Assembly (NCBI RefSeq): GCF_001654985.1
Contig: NZ_LXEU01000038.1
Span: forward strand, 1 to 64,000
DNA from: Kluyvera georgiana ATCC 51603
Lineage (GTDB): Bacteria; Pseudomonadota; Gammaproteobacteria; Enterobacterales; Enterobacteriaceae
Length of the DNA: 64,000 nucleotides
Direction: 5' to 3'
Both the position numbers and the translations under genes were made by a program. Under the pieces are notes generated by a model. It was not told where the DNA came from, did no database searches, and saw only the letters and a list, made by a program, of their open reading frames with translations. Shown in pieces: positions 1 to 9,575 of this stretch; the first letter of the stretch is position 1; each line of letters begins with the position of its first letter.

Positions 1-1
1 T

Positions 2-36
2 AAAAAAGGACAGCCATTTGGCTGTCCTTTTCTTTT
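2..36 (-). terminator. Rho-independent terminator of efpL (bidirectional form)
   Basis: An 8-bp GC-rich stem (8-15 with 20-27) closes a 4-nt loop. It has an A-tract on the left and a T-rich run on the right, so it can act in both directions. It lies 20 bp past the efpL stop codon and would end that transcript on the minus strand. Confidence 0.85.
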
Positions 37-55
37 ACGCTGTGAAAACCCGCGA

Positions 56-628
56 TTAGTCCGCGCGGCCCATATAGCGTTTTTCTTCGATATGGATGCG
101 AATTTTCTCACCGGCGGTCAGGTACTCAGGCACCTGCACAACCAGACCGGTGGTCAGGGTCGCGGGTTTAGTACGAGAACTGGCAGACGCGCCTTTGATG
201 CCCGGTGCGGTTTCAACGATTTCCAGATCGACCGTCTGCGGCAGTTCCAGCGCCAGCACCTGGCCGTCCCACAGCAGCACCTGCATGTCCGGCATACCGC
301 CTTCCGGGATAAACTGCAGCTCTTCAGCAATCTGGTCGTGGGAGAAGATATACGGGGTATAGTCTTCTTTATCCATGAACACGTATTCGTTGCCGTCGAT
401 GTAGGAGAAGTCAACGAAGCGGCGGTTCAGCGTCACGGTATCGACCATGTCGTCGCCTTTGAAGCGTTCTTCAACTTTCAGACCGGTGCTGACGTCAGAA
501 AAACGCATTTTGTACAGCGTTGCTGCGCCACGGGCGCTCGGTGACTGAATATCAATGTTTTTTACAATCAGCAGCTTGCCGTTGTAATTCAGCACCATAC
601 CTTTTTTAATTTCGTTCGCTCTTGGCAT
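56..628 (-). CDS. efpL: Elongation factor P-like protein EfpL (YeiP)
   Basis: This is the 190-residue EF-P paralogue YeiP/EfpL, a cytoplasmic ribosome-binding factor that relieves stalling at difficult peptide-bond motifs. The start [10 protein letters not shown] matches the family and has an AGGATAA ribosome site just upstream; an in-frame extension to position 697 has no such support. The protein shows the three beta-barrel layout of the family: an N-terminal KOW-like domain with the loop around residues 28-34 (SPSARGA), then two OB-type domains ending in [11 protein letters not shown]. The loop has Arg at the tip, as in the unmodified EfpL branch, where EF-P has the modified Lys. It is transcribed away from yeiW. 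Confidence 0.95.
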   Translation of the reverse strand: MPRANEIKKGMVLNYNGKLLIVKNIDIQSPSARGAATLYKMRFSDVSTGLKVEERFKGDDMVDTVTLNRRFVDFSYIDGNEYVFMDKEDYTPYIFSHDQIAEELQFIPEGGMPDMQVLLWDGQVLALELPQTVDLEIVETAPGIKGASASSRTKPATLTTGLVVQVPEYLTAGEKIRIHIEEKRYMGRAD

Positions 629-783
629 TGCAATTATCCTGTGAAATAGGGGGCTAAAATATCGCGTAAAAGTACTCGTGCCGGGCGTTTCAGGCAAGCG
701 GAATTAAAGGCTTTTGCTAACCCTCATGAAAAGGTGCTACTGTGCGTCACAATCACCTTGTCACCTTCAATAGAGAACCCGCG

Positions 784-1038
784 ATGGAATGTCGTCCGGA
801 CTGCGGGGCCTGCTGCACTGCACCTTCTATATCCAGCCCGATTCCCGGTATGCCCAACGGCAAACCGGCTAACACGCCCTGCGTGCAGTTGGATGAGAAT
901 CAGCGCTGTAAAATCTTCACTTCGCCCCTGCGCCCGAAGGTGTGCGCTGGGCTCCAGCCTGCGCGCGACATGTGCGGCGCCAGCCGACAAGAGGCCATGA
1001 CCTGGCTTCTGCATCTTGAAGCGTTGACGGCGCCCTAA
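784..1038 (+). CDS. yeiW: YeiW, small cysteine-cluster (YkgJ/CxxCxxCC) protein
   Basis: An 84-residue protein starting [11 protein letters not shown]. It matches YeiW and the wider zinc/iron-chelating YkgJ-type cysteine-cluster family. It has eight cysteines in a pattern suited to metal binding: C3, C7, C10, C11 and four more spread to about residue 64. A 14-codon upstream extension from 742 is open, but the homologous protein starts at MEC. No signal peptide or membrane segment is visible. The function is not established. Its stop overlaps the setB stop tail to tail by four bases, so the two genes share their 3' ends. Confidence 0.85.
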   Translation: MECRPDCGACCTAPSISSPIPGMPNGKPANTPCVQLDENQRCKIFTSPLRPKVCAGLQPARDMCGASRQEAMTWLLHLEALTAP

Positions 1039-2216
1039 ACGTCTTTAATGCGCATCAGACATCCGATGGTGCCGACGCACAGCACCAGCGCAATCCAGAA
1101 TACCGTGTGGTAGTTCCAGATTTCTGCTACGACTCCTGCCAGTGAACCGGCGATAATCCAGCCTACGCGTGAGGTGTTTGCGTACAGCGTCGTGGCAGAC
1201 CCGGCCTGGCCTGGCATCAGATCCTGGAAGTAGAGCATGCCAATCCCGCCGAGAATACCGATATAAACGGCGTTCAGCAGCTGCATCGCCAGCAGCAGCG
1301 CCGGGCTGTTGAAGGTCAGCATACCAATATAGAAGCATAGCCCCGCAACCGCCGCGACGCGCATCAGGAAGCGTTTACCCAGCCGTTTGGCAAAGTAGCC
1401 CGCAATCAGCATCGTCGGGATTTCCAGCCCGGCGGCGGTGCCCATCATCACCCCGGCCAGCTTTTCTGGCAGGTGCAGTTCGTTGATGATGTAAAGCGGC
1501 ATATTGATAATGTAGAGGCTGTTGGTTCCCCACATCAGGGTACAGATGACAAACAGCAGCAACGCATCTTTGCGGTTGGTGCGCGGCGCCTGAATCGCAC
1601 CGCTAATCGCCACTTTCTCTTTGCGCATGGTCGGCAGAAACAGCCAGACCATTGCGCCGCACACCACAAACGCCACCGCCGCAGACAGATACATCACCGT
1701 AAAACCGAAGCCCATCGCCAGCGCATAGGCCAGCGGCGGGCCGATCACCCACGCCAGCGATACCTGGGCGCGCATGATGGAACTGAACATCACCGCTTCA
1801 CGACCGGTTTTATCGGCATGCTCACGGGCGAGGGCAAACATCTGCGGGTTGGCGGTAGAGCCGAAGCTGCTGAGGAACACGCCAACGAACAGCAGAATGA
1901 AGTAGTTGCGGTTCCAGGCGAACAGCGCACAGGCCAGCACGCCAAGCAGGCAGCAGAAGACGATCAGGTTTTTGCGGTCGCCGCGTTTATCCGAATAGCC
2001 TGCCAGAAACTGGCTGACGAAAATGCCGATCACCGCGCTGCCGGTAAAGAAAAAACCGACCATCGCCGGGCGGACGTGGACCTCATTACTGAGAAACAGG
2101 CTCAGCGTCGGCGTTTGCAGCGCACCGGCAATACCGGTTAAAAACGCGACGATCAAAAATGAGGTCGAAGTGAAATCAAGCGATCGCCGTGGGGCGGCGG
2201 CGGTACTGTTTTGCAT
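1035..2216 (-). CDS. setB: Sugar efflux transporter SetB (MFS)
   Basis: A 393-residue, 12-helix major facilitator of the SET family, which exports lactose, glucose and some glycosides across the inner membrane. It aligns end to end with E. coli SetB. The conserved blocks include [14 protein letters not shown] in the first helix, the [10 protein letters not shown] loop between helices 2 and 3 (MFS motif A), and the [13 protein letters not shown] segment in the C-terminal half. It points away from the fru operon, and the two share a 362-bp intergenic region. The physiological substrate in this organism is inferred from the family. Confidence 0.95.
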   Translation of the reverse strand: MQNSTAAAPRRSLDFTSTSFLIVAFLTGIAGALQTPTLSLFLSNEVHVRPAMVGFFFTGSAVIGIFVSQFLAGYSDKRGDRKNLIVFCCLLGVLACALFAWNRNYFILLFVGVFLSSFGSTANPQMFALAREHADKTGREAVMFSSIMRAQVSLAWVIGPPLAYALAMGFGFTVMYLSAAVAFVVCGAMVWLFLPTMRKEKVAISGAIQAPRTNRKDALLLFVICTLMWGTNSLYIINMPLYIINELHLPEKLAGVMMGTAAGLEIPTMLIAGYFAKRLGKRFLMRVAAVAGLCFYIGMLTFNSPALLLAMQLLNAVYIGILGGIGMLYFQDLMPGQAGSATTLYANTSRVGWIIAGSLAGVVAEIWNYHTVFWIALVLCVGTIGCLMRIKDV

Positions 2217-2479
2217 GGTGTTGTATCGGTCACTGTAGGAGAGGCGGCGAGTTTACGCCGCGAGCCAGATAATGAACAGTCACCTAAATCAAATTTGGCA
2301 CGGAAAATTAAAAACGCATTTCAAAAAGCGAGCTTACATCATGCTGAAGTGATGGAGGGTGGCATCATTGTGCTTCAGCAAATGTGGCAATAATGCTAAC
2401 GAAATGTGCTGTGGATCTAATTTATGCGATCAATTTGCCAGCAAAACTTGCAGGCTGATTAAGAAAGGCACAGAATTAT

Positions 2480-2491
2480 TGAAACGTTTCA
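2480..2491 (+). promoter_or_regulatory. Cra (FruR) operator upstream of fruB, distal site
   Basis: TGAAACGTTTCA is a perfect palindrome that matches the Cra consensus. It lies 88 bp before the fruB start. In E. coli the fru operon also carries two Cra sites and is derepressed by fructose-1-phosphate. The rest of the 362-bp setB-fruB gap (2217-2479) is AT-rich and shows no convincing gene. Confidence 0.85.
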
Positions 2492-2545
2492 GCGTCGTCT
2501 TCCGCGCTAATCCAGCCAGGTACGACGATTTTTTCTCACAAAAGC

Positions 2546-2557
2546 TGAATCGATTCA
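2546..2557 (+). promoter_or_regulatory. Cra (FruR) operator upstream of fruB, proximal site
   Basis: TGAATCGATTCA is a second perfect Cra-type palindrome. It sits 21 bp before the fruB start codon, 66 bp centre to centre from the distal site. The position overlaps the expected leader, consistent with repression of fruBKA. Confidence 0.85.
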
Positions 2558-2578
2558 ATTCAGCGAGCGAGGGGAACC

Positions 2579-3709
2579 ATGTTCCAGTTAACTGTTCAGG
2601 ATATCCATCCCGGCCAGCAGGCCGCAAATAAAGAAGAGGCTATTCGCCAGGTTGCCGCTGCGCTGGTGAGCGCGGGTAACGTCGCGGACGGCTACGTCGC
2701 CGGTATGCTGGCGCGTGAGCAACAAACCTCCACGTTTTTAGGCAACGGTATTGCGATTCCGCACGGCACCACCGATACCCGCGATCAGGTGCTGAAAACC
2801 GGCGTACAGGTTTATCAGTTTCCGCAGGGCGTCACCTGGGGTGAAGGGCAGACCGCCTATGTCGCTATTGGTATTGCCGCCAGCTCCGACGAGCACCTTG
2901 GCCTGCTGCGTCAGCTGACGCACGTGCTGAGCGATGACGCGGTGGCTGAACAGCTGAAGACCGCCACCACCGCGGAAGAACTTCGCGCCTTGTTGATGGG
3001 TGAAAAACAGAGCGAAGCGCTGAAGCTGGACAACGACATGCTGTCTCTGGACGTTGCCGCCAGCGATCTGGTGACCTTACAGGCGCTGAACGCCGCGCGG
3101 CTGAAAGAAGCCGGTGCTGCGGATGCGAACTTCGTGGCGAAAGCGATCAATGAGCAGCCGCTGAATCTGGGCCAGGGTATCTGGCTGAGCGACAGCGCGG
3201 AAGGCAACCTGCGCAGCGCTATCGCGGTCAGCCGTGCCGCCACGCCGTTTGCTGTAGGCGAGGAGACGGCTTCCCTGCTGCTCACCGTGGCGATGGCCGA
3301 TGCCCAGCCGACCGCCGTGCTGAATCGCCTGGTTAACCTGCTGCTGGACAACAAAGCTGAACGTCTGCTGAAAGCCGACGCAGCCACGCTGCTGGCATTG
3401 CTGACCAGCGATGATGCGGCGGCTGACGATGTGCTGAGCGAAGAGTTCGTGGTGCGTAACGAACACGGTCTGCACGCTCGTCCGGGCACCATGCTGGTAA
3501 ATACCATTAAACAGTTTAACAGTGACATCACCGTCACCAACCTCGACGGCAGCGGTAAACCGGCTAACGGTCGCAGCCTGATGAAGGTGGTCGCGTTGGG
3601 TGTCAAAAAAGGTCATCGTCTGCGCTTTACCGCCCAGGGAGACGATGCTCGCCAGGCGCTGGACGCCATTGGCGAAGCCATTGCTTCAGGCCTTGGGGAG
3701 GGCGCATAA
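2579..3709 (+). CDS. fruB: Fructose PTS diphosphoryl transfer protein FruB (EIIA-HPr fusion)
   Basis: A 376-residue cytoplasmic phosphocarrier, the usual length for FruB/DTP. The N-terminal EIIA-Fru domain (about 1-145) carries the phosphorylated His62 in AIPHGTT. A central modulator region follows. The C-terminal HPr-like domain (about 285-376) carries the second active His in [10 protein letters not shown]. It takes phosphate from enzyme I and passes it to FruA. A GAGGGGAACC ribosome site precedes the ATG. It is the first gene of fruBKA; its stop is immediately followed by the fruK ATG, so the two are translationally coupled. The two Cra operators upstream explain fructose induction. Confidence 0.97.
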   Translation: MFQLTVQDIHPGQQAANKEEAIRQVAAALVSAGNVADGYVAGMLAREQQTSTFLGNGIAIPHGTTDTRDQVLKTGVQVYQFPQGVTWGEGQTAYVAIGIAASSDEHLGLLRQLTHVLSDDAVAEQLKTATTAEELRALLMGEKQSEALKLDNDMLSLDVAASDLVTLQALNAARLKEAGAADANFVAKAINEQPLNLGQGIWLSDSAEGNLRSAIAVSRAATPFAVGEETASLLLTVAMADAQPTAVLNRLVNLLLDNKAERLLKADAATLLALLTSDDAAADDVLSEEFVVRNEHGLHARPGTMLVNTIKQFNSDITVTNLDGSGKPANGRSLMKVVALGVKKGHRLRFTAQGDDARQALDAIGEAIASGLGEGA

Positions 3710-4648
3710 ATGAGCAGAAGAGTAGCCACAATTACCTTAAACCCGGCCTATGATTTGGTAGGGTTCACGCCAGAAATCGAACGCGGCGAAGTCAACCTGG
3801 TGCGAACCACCGGGCTGCACGCGGCGGGTAAGGGCATCAACGTGGCAAAAGTGCTGAAAGATCTCGGCATCGATGTGACCGTTGGCGGCTTCCTGGGGAA
3901 AGATAACCAGGACGGTTTTCAGCAGTTGTTCAGCGAGCTGGGCATTGCCAACCGTTTCCAGGTGGTACAGGGCCGCACGCGTATTAACGTTAAGCTGACC
4001 GAAAAAGATGGGGAAGTCACCGACTTTAACTTCTCCGGCTTCGAAGTCACACCGGCAGATTGGGAGCGTTTCGTGAACGATTCCCTGAGCTGGCTGGGCC
4101 AGTTCGACATGGTGTGCGTCAGCGGCAGCTTGCCTGCCGGCGTCAGCCCGGAAGCGTTCACCGACTGGATGACCCGTCTGCGCAGCCAGTGCCCATGCAT
4201 TATTTTCGACAGCAGCCGCGAAGCGCTGGTTGCGGGTCTGAAGGCCGCGCCGTGGCTGGTTAAGCCAAACCGTCGCGAGCTGGAGATCTGGGCAGGCCGC
4301 AAGCTGCCTGAAATGAAAGACGTGATCGATGCCGCCCACGCGCTGCGTGAGCAGGGTATCGCCCACGTGGTGATTTCGCTGGGTGCGGAAGGCGCGCTGT
4401 GGGTGAACGCCTCCGGCGAGTGGATTGCTAAGCCGCCGTCAGTGGAAGTGGTCAGCACCGTAGGGGCTGGGGATTCAATGGTTGGCGGTCTGATTTATGG
4501 CCTGCTGATGCGCGAATCCAGCGAGCATACCCTGCGCCTTGCCACCGCCGTTGCGGCGTTAGCGGTAAGCCAGAGCAACGTTGGCATTACCGATCGTACC
4601 CAGTTGGCCGCGATGATGGCGCGTGTCGACCTGAAACCTTTTAACTAA
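3710..4648 (+). CDS. fruK: 1-phosphofructokinase FruK
   Basis: A 312-residue PfkB-family sugar kinase that converts fructose-1-phosphate to fructose-1,6-bisphosphate in the cytoplasm. Diagnostic segments are the N-terminal TITLNPAYD, the substrate loop around GKGINVAKVLKDLG, and the C-terminal PfkB signature VGAGDSMVGG with the catalytic Asp. The length equals that of the E. coli enzyme. The ATG abuts the fruB stop with no spacing, and fruA follows after 17 bp. Confidence 0.97.
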   Translation: MSRRVATITLNPAYDLVGFTPEIERGEVNLVRTTGLHAAGKGINVAKVLKDLGIDVTVGGFLGKDNQDGFQQLFSELGIANRFQVVQGRTRINVKLTEKDGEVTDFNFSGFEVTPADWERFVNDSLSWLGQFDMVCVSGSLPAGVSPEAFTDWMTRLRSQCPCIIFDSSREALVAGLKAAPWLVKPNRRELEIWAGRKLPEMKDVIDAAHALREQGIAHVVISLGAEGALWVNASGEWIAKPPSVEVVSTVGAGDSMVGGLIYGLLMRESSEHTLRLATAVAALAVSQSNVGITDRTQLAAMMARVDLKPFN

Positions 4649-4665
4649 CAGCAGGGGAGAGGCGT

Positions 4666-6354
4666 ATGAAAACGCTGCTGATTATCGATGCCAAACTCGG
4701 ACAGGCTCGTGCTTATATGGCGAAGACCCTGCTGGGCGCGGCGGCGCAGAAAGCGCGCCTGGAGTTAATTGATAACCCAAACGATGCGGACCTGGCAATC
4801 GTGCTGGGCTCCACGCTGCCAGCCGATACCGCGCTGGTAGGCAAACAGGTTTACCTTGGTGATATTAACCGTGCGGTTTCCCACCCGGAACTGTTCCTGA
4901 GCGAAGCCAAATCGCACGCGCTGCCCTACGAAGCGCCGGCGCAGGCCGAGCCGACGGCAACCGGCGCGGTGAAGCGTATTGTCGCGGTAACCGCATGCCC
5001 AACCGGCGTTGCGCACACCTTTATGGCGGCAGAAGCGATTGAAACTGAAGCGAAAAAGCGTGGCCTGTGGGTGAAAGTAGAAACCCGCGGTTCCGTGGGC
5101 GCTGGCAATGCGATTACGCCGGAAGAAGTTGAACAGGCTGACCTGGTTATCGTGGCGGCGGATATCGAAGTGGATCTGGCGAAATTTGCCGGTAAGCCGA
5201 TGTATCGCACCACGACCGGCCTGGCGCTGAAGAAAACCGCGCAGGAGCTGGACAAAGCCATGGTTGAGGCCAAGCCTTACCAGCCTGCTGGCCAGAGCAA
5301 ATCACCTGCCGATGCGGCCAAAAAAGAGAGCGGCGGCGGGGCGTATCGTCACCTGCTGACCGGCGTGTCCTACATGCTGCCGATGGTGGTGGCGGGCGGT
5401 CTGTGTATTGCGCTCTCCTTCGCGTTTGGTATTAAAGCCTTTGAAGTCAAAGGCACGCTGGCCGCGGCGCTGATGCAGATCGGCGGTGGTTCAGCCTTTG
5501 CCCTGATGGTACCGGTGCTGGCAGGCTTCATTGCCTTCTCCATCGCTGACCGTCCGGGTCTGACGCCGGGTCTTATCGGCGGTATGCTGGCGGTGAGCGG
5601 CGGATCCGGCTTTATCGGCGGTATCATTGCCGGTTTCCTTGCGGGTTATGTAGCGAAGCTTATCAGTACTAAGCTGAAGCTGCCGCCGAGCATGGAAGCG
5701 CTGAAACCGATTCTGATCATTCCGCTGGTTTCGAGCCTGATTGTCGGCCTGGCCATGATCTACCTGATCGGTACGCCGGTTGCGGCGCTGCTGAACTGGC
5801 TGACCCACTGGCTGCAAACCATGGGCACCGCCAACGCGGTCCTGCTGGGCGCTATCCTGGGTGCGATGATGTGTACCGACATGGGTGGCCCGGTGAACAA
5901 AGCGGCATATGCGTTCGGCGTAGGCCTGCTGTCTACCCAGACCTATGCGCCGATGGCGGCGATTATGGCTGCCGGTATGGTTCCCCCGCTGGCGATGGGT
6001 ATCGCCACGCTGGTTGCGCGTAACAAGTTCGACAAAGGTCAACGTGAAGGCGGCAAAGCGGCGCTGGTGCTGGGTCTGTGCTTTATCTCTGAAGGGGCGA
6101 TTCCGTTCGCTGCCCGTGACCCGATGCGCGTTCTGCCATGCTGTATCGTTGGCGGCGCGGTAACCGGCGCTATCTCGATGGCGGTAGGCGCAAAGCTGAT
6201 GGCACCGCACGGTGGTCTGTTTGTTCTGCTGATTCCTGGCGCTATCACGCCGGTGCTGGGCTACCTGATTGCGATTGTTGCGGGTACGCTGGTGGCGGGC
6301 CTCTCTTACGCGGTGCTGAAGCGCCCGGAAGGCGAAGTTGCGGTAAAAGCGTAA
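4666..6354 (+). CDS. fruA: Fructose-specific PTS enzyme IIB'BC FruA
   Basis: A 562-residue inner-membrane transporter that imports fructose as fructose-1-phosphate. The order is a degenerate IIB' domain (about 1-100), an active IIB domain with the phosphorylated Cys111 in TACPTGVAHT, an Ala/Pro-rich linker (about 205-222) and the multi-helix IIC domain to the C-terminus. The IIC domain includes the MCTDMGGPVNKAAY and ISEGAIPFAARDP segments typical of the fructose family. It is the last gene of fruBKA and is followed by a strong terminator. Confidence 0.97.
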   Translation: MKTLLIIDAKLGQARAYMAKTLLGAAAQKARLELIDNPNDADLAIVLGSTLPADTALVGKQVYLGDINRAVSHPELFLSEAKSHALPYEAPAQAEPTATGAVKRIVAVTACPTGVAHTFMAAEAIETEAKKRGLWVKVETRGSVGAGNAITPEEVEQADLVIVAADIEVDLAKFAGKPMYRTTTGLALKKTAQELDKAMVEAKPYQPAGQSKSPADAAKKESGGGAYRHLLTGVSYMLPMVVAGGLCIALSFAFGIKAFEVKGTLAAALMQIGGGSAFALMVPVLAGFIAFSIADRPGLTPGLIGGMLAVSGGSGFIGGIIAGFLAGYVAKLISTKLKLPPSMEALKPILIIPLVSSLIVGLAMIYLIGTPVAALLNWLTHWLQTMGTANAVLLGAILGAMMCTDMGGPVNKAAYAFGVGLLSTQTYAPMAAIMAAGMVPPLAMGIATLVARNKFDKGQREGGKAALVLGLCFISEGAIPFAARDPMRVLPCCIVGGAVTGAISMAVGAKLMAPHGGLFVLLIPGAITPVLGYLIAIVAGTLVAGLSYAVLKRPEGEVAVKA

Positions 6355-6370
6355 GCGTTCAGTCAATGTG

Positions 6371-6400
6371 AAAAAGGGCCGATGATTCGGCCCTTTTTTT
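6371..6400 (+). terminator. Rho-independent terminator of fruBKA
   Basis: A 7-bp GC-rich stem (6376-6382 with 6387-6393) with a 4-nt loop, followed by seven T residues. It sits 17 bp after the fruA stop. Confidence 0.92.
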
Positions 6401-6401
6401 A

Positions 6402-6474
6402 CGCCTGATGGCGGCTACGCCTTATCTTGCTTACCCGAGTCAGTAGGCCCGGTAAGCGCAGTGCCACCGGGCAA
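6402..6474. repeat. REP/BIME element between fruA and nfo
   Basis: Two inverted REP-like units: GATGGCGGCTACGCCTTATC near 6407 and GTAGGCCCGGTAAGCGCAG near 6442. The second ends at the nfo stop codon (TGA on the minus strand, 6475-6477). It separates two convergent genes; the nupX, rihB and psu genes found here in E. coli are absent. Confidence 0.8.
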
Positions 6475-7332
6475 TCAAGCCGCAGCGGACTCAGTCTGCT
6501 GCGCCTTCAGCCACGCAATTTCTTCCGCCCAGATATCCGGATTAATGGTTTCCAGCACCAGCGGGATACCGTCAAAACGCTCATCCTGCATGATAAAGCG
6601 GAACGCGTCGTGGCCGATGTTACCTTCGCCCAGGCTGTGGTGGCGGTCAACGCGGCTGCCGAACTCGCTTTTGGCGTCATTCAGGTGCATGCCGCGCAGG
6701 TACTGGAAGCCGACGATACGTTCAAACTCGGCGAAGGTGTCCGCACAAGCCTCCGTGGTGCGCAGATCGTAGCCCGCGGCAAAGGCGTGGCAGGTATCGA
6801 TGCACACGCCAACCCGCGACTTGTCTTCTACGCCGTCGATGATGGCCGCCAGATGCTCAAACTTAAAACCGAGGTTGCTGCCCTGACCGGCGGTGTTCTC
6901 GATCACCGCCGTCACGCCTTCGGTTTGCGCCAGCGCGATGTTGATAGACTCGGCAATTCGCGCCAGACATTTGTCTTCATCGATCTGCAACAGGTGGCTG
7001 CCCGGATGGAAGTTCAGCAGCGTCAGCCCCAGTTGCTGACAGCGCGTCAGCTCATCAATAAAGGCTTCACGGGATTTCTCCAGCGCCTCTTCAACCGGGT
7101 GGCCGAGGTTAATCAGGTAGCTGTCGTGCGGCAGAATTTGCGCTGGCGTGTAGTGATATTTTTCACAAGCGGCTTTGAAGTCGTCGATAATCTCGGTGGT
7201 TAACGGCGCGGCGCGCCACTGACGCTGGTTTTTGGTGAACAGGGCGAAGGCGGTCGCTTCGATTTCCGCAGCCCGAATTGCGGCATTAGCCAGGCCGCCC
7301 GCGGCGCTGACGTGCGCTCCGATGTATTTCAT
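6475..7332 (-). CDS. nfo: Endonuclease IV (Nfo), AP endonuclease
   Basis: A 285-residue class II AP endonuclease of the xylose-isomerase-like TIM-barrel family. It cuts DNA 5' of abasic sites in base-excision repair. The start [13 protein letters not shown] matches the family length exactly; an eight-codon extension is not needed. Metal ligands are visible: His69 in [11 protein letters not shown], the NFHPGSH and VIENTAGQG segments, DTCH, and [22 protein letters not shown]. SoxRS control is known in E. coli but was not checked here. An inverted repeat lies directly upstream of the start. Confidence 0.97.
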   Translation of the reverse strand: MKYIGAHVSAAGGLANAAIRAAEIEATAFALFTKNQRQWRAAPLTTEIIDDFKAACEKYHYTPAQILPHDSYLINLGHPVEEALEKSREAFIDELTRCQQLGLTLLNFHPGSHLLQIDEDKCLARIAESINIALAQTEGVTAVIENTAGQGSNLGFKFEHLAAIIDGVEDKSRVGVCIDTCHAFAAGYDLRTTEACADTFAEFERIVGFQYLRGMHLNDAKSEFGSRVDRHHSLGEGNIGHDAFRFIMQDERFDGIPLVLETINPDIWAEEIAWLKAQQTESAAA

Positions 7333-7340
7333 AAAAAGTA

Positions 7341-7381
7341 AACCCGCCATACTCAAAATGGGAAAGTGAGTATAGCGGGTT
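7341..7381. repeat. Inverted repeat between yeiH and nfo
   Basis: Arms AACCCGCCATACTC (7341-7354) and GAGTATAGCGGGTT (7368-7381) pair with one mismatch around a 13-nt loop. On the minus strand the hairpin follows the yeiH stop and is trailed by TACTTTTT, which runs into the nfo start. It could terminate yeiH or fold over the nfo ribosome site. Confidence 0.6.
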
Positions 7382-7403
7382 CGGGGGGGTTAGTCGTTGT
7401 CGA

Positions 7404-8456
7404 TTATGCCATCAGGTAATGAATCGCGAAGTTAATCGCACCGCCACCCACAATCAGCCAGATGAACAGTACCAGCGCCATCATCAGCGGTTTTGCACCG
7501 GCTTTTTTCAGTGCGCTAACGTGAGTGGTCACACCCAGCGCCGCCATGGCCATTGCCAGCAGGATGGTGTCCAGCGTAATCAGCATCTGCACAATGCTGT
7601 TGGGCAGCAGGTGGAACGAGTTAAAGATAGTGACCACGATGAACATGATGGCAAACCATGGGATCGTGATTTTACTTTTCTGCGACGCGCCTGCCGGAGC
7701 CAGCTGTTTTACACGCGCTGCCATAAACAGCAGGAACGGAGCCAGCATCATCACACGCAGCATTTTGGCAATCACCGCCGCGTTTTCTGTTTCTGGCGTC
7801 ACCGCGTGACCGGCAGCCACTACCTGCGCGACTTCGTGCATGGTCGAACCGATGTAAATGCCGTAGGTTTCAGGGGTAAACCAGTGCGCCAGCAGCGGGT
7901 ACATGGCCGGGTAGATAAAGATAGCCAGCGTCCCGAAAATGACTACCGTCGCGACCGCTACGGTCACTTTGCTCGCCTCGGCTTTAACAACAGGCTCGGT
8001 TGCCAGTACCGCCGCAGCACCACAGATGCTGCTACCGGCACCAATCAGCCAGCTGGTGTGTTTGTCCAGACCGAACACTTTCTGCCCGAGCCAGCAGGCC
8101 ATCATAAAGGTACTGCACAACGTCAGGGCGTCGATAACAATTCCGCTCACGCCCACGTCCGCAATCTGGGCGAAGGTCAGACGGAAGCCGTAAAGAATGA
8201 TGCCCAGACGCAGTAAATGCTGTTTGGCGAACAGCACGCCGCCGTCGCACGACTGCCAGAGTTTCGGGTAAATCGTGTTACCAATCACCATCCCAAACAG
8301 GATGGCCAGCGTCAGTGCGCTCATGCCGACTCCTGCCACGGCCGGGATATTGCCGATCCAGACTGCTGCGCCGGTAATGACGGCGCTCAGTGCGAGCCCT
8401 GGGATAAAATGTTTGATACCGCGATGATGATGCGTTTCTAAGGTGACCTGTGTCAT
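7404..8456 (-). CDS. yeiH: YeiH, UPF0324 family inner-membrane protein
   Basis: A 350-residue polytopic membrane protein with about ten hydrophobic segments, matching E. coli YeiH (UPF0324/PSE family). Family features are the LGIILYGFRLTFAQI segment, the WLIGAGSSICGAAAVLA loop and IGSTMHEVAQVVAAG. Related proteins are proposed anion or sulfonate exporters, and YeiE is reported to act in sulfite stress, so a sulfite-linked export role is plausible but inferred. A GGAGAAGG ribosome site precedes the ATG. It is divergent from yeiE. Confidence 0.9.
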   Translation of the reverse strand: MTQVTLETHHHRGIKHFIPGLALSAVITGAAVWIGNIPAVAGVGMSALTLAILFGMVIGNTIYPKLWQSCDGGVLFAKQHLLRLGIILYGFRLTFAQIADVGVSGIVIDALTLCSTFMMACWLGQKVFGLDKHTSWLIGAGSSICGAAAVLATEPVVKAEASKVTVAVATVVIFGTLAIFIYPAMYPLLAHWFTPETYGIYIGSTMHEVAQVVAAGHAVTPETENAAVIAKMLRVMMLAPFLLFMAARVKQLAPAGASQKSKITIPWFAIMFIVVTIFNSFHLLPNSIVQMLITLDTILLAMAMAALGVTTHVSALKKAGAKPLMMALVLFIWLIVGGGAINFAIHYLMA

Positions 8457-8574
8457 AACCTTCTCCTTTGTCTGGCTAAAAGGTTACGCCCGGCTGGTTA
8501 AAAGGTAAAATTGATTATATATTTATAATTAATCGTAATAACTGGTAATGGCGGCTCTTGCTGGCTGAAAACAT
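8457..8574. promoter_or_regulatory. yeiH/yeiE divergent promoter region
   Basis: This 118-bp region contains a very AT-rich core (about 8508-8545) with an imperfect inverted arrangement of TTGATTATA and TATAATTAAT. The layout fits a LysR-type site where YeiE would control yeiH and itself. The exact operator is inferred, not demonstrated. Confidence 0.5.
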
Positions 8575-9441
8575 ATGCATATCACGCTGCGGCAATTAGA
8601 AGTTTTTGCGGAAGTGCTGAAAAGCGGTTCGACGACACAGGCTTCGCAGATGTTGGCGCTGTCGCAGTCGGCGGTCAGCGCGGCGCTCACCGACCTTGAG
8701 GGCCAGCTCGGCGTTCAGCTGTTCGACCGCGTCGGCAAGCGGCTGGTGGTCAATGAACACGGACGGCTGCTGTATCCTCGCGCGCTGGCGTTGCTGGAGC
8801 AGGCGGGCGAAATTGAACAGCTGTTTCGTGAAGATAACGGCGCCATCCGCGTTTATGCGAGCAGTACCATCGGCAACTACATTTTGCCGGGGGTTATCGC
8901 CCGTTACCGCAAAGATTTCCCTTCATTACCTCTGGAGCTGAGCGTAGGCAACAGCCAGGACGTGATTAACGCGGTGGCCGATTTCCGCGTCGATATCGGC
9001 CTGATTGAGGGGCCGTGCCATTCGGCGGATATTATCGCCGAGCCGTGGCTGGAGGATGAGCTGGTGGTGTTCTCCGCGCCAGACAGCGCCTGGCTACAGG
9101 GCGAGGTCACGCTGGATAAGCTGGCGATGGTGCCGTGGATCCTGCGTGAGAAAGGCTCTGGCACGCGTGAAATCGTTGATTATTTACTGCTTTCACATCT
9201 GCCGCAGTTCCAGATGGGGATGGAGCTGGGTAACTCAGAGGCCATTAAGCACGCGGTGCGCCACGACCTGGGCCTCAGCTGTCTATCGCGGCGGGTGATT
9301 GCCGAGCAGCTCGAGGCCGGTACGCTGAAGGAGGTGACTATCCCACTGCCGAAGCTGAGCCGCACGCTGTGGCGCATTCATCATCGACAAAAGCATCTTT
9401 CTAATGCCTTGAAGCGCTTTTTGCAGTACTGCGATATCTAA
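8575..9441 (+). CDS. yeiE: LysR-type regulator YeiE
   Basis: A 288-residue LysR regulator (E. coli YeiE is slightly longer at the C-terminus). The winged helix-turn-helix covers residues 1-60 ([20 protein letters not shown], with the recognition helix in [18 protein letters not shown]). The effector-binding domain runs from about 90 to 288, with the [10 protein letters not shown] and [12 protein letters not shown] blocks conserved. The gene is divergent from yeiH, its likely target. Confidence 0.93.
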   Translation: MHITLRQLEVFAEVLKSGSTTQASQMLALSQSAVSAALTDLEGQLGVQLFDRVGKRLVVNEHGRLLYPRALALLEQAGEIEQLFREDNGAIRVYASSTIGNYILPGVIARYRKDFPSLPLELSVGNSQDVINAVADFRVDIGLIEGPCHSADIIAEPWLEDELVVFSAPDSAWLQGEVTLDKLAMVPWILREKGSGTREIVDYLLLSHLPQFQMGMELGNSEAIKHAVRHDLGLSCLSRRVIAEQLEAGTLKEVTIPLPKLSRTLWRIHHRQKHLSNALKRFLQYCDI

Positions 9442-9467
9442 AACGGCCAGTGGATGCTTTACTTATA

Positions 9468-9497
9468 ATAAGAGACCAATCATGAAGGTCTCTTATA
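9468..9497. repeat. Inverted repeat between yeiE and lysP
   Basis: A perfect 10-bp stem, ATAAGAGACC (9468-9477) with its complement at 9488-9497, around a 10-nt loop. There is no T-tract after it, so it is not a typical intrinsic terminator. It may act as a yeiE 3' end or as a lysP-side operator. Confidence 0.5.
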
Positions 9498-9575
9498 ACT
9501 GCGCATTTCTACCGTGATATAGCGAAATCGTCTGCTACAATCGCGCCTCATTTTTTGGATGGATAGCATTTTCAC

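Noticed and set aside
2359-2631. A 90-codon frame between setB and fruB
   Set aside because: It overlaps the fruB start and both Cra operators and shows no recognisable protein features.
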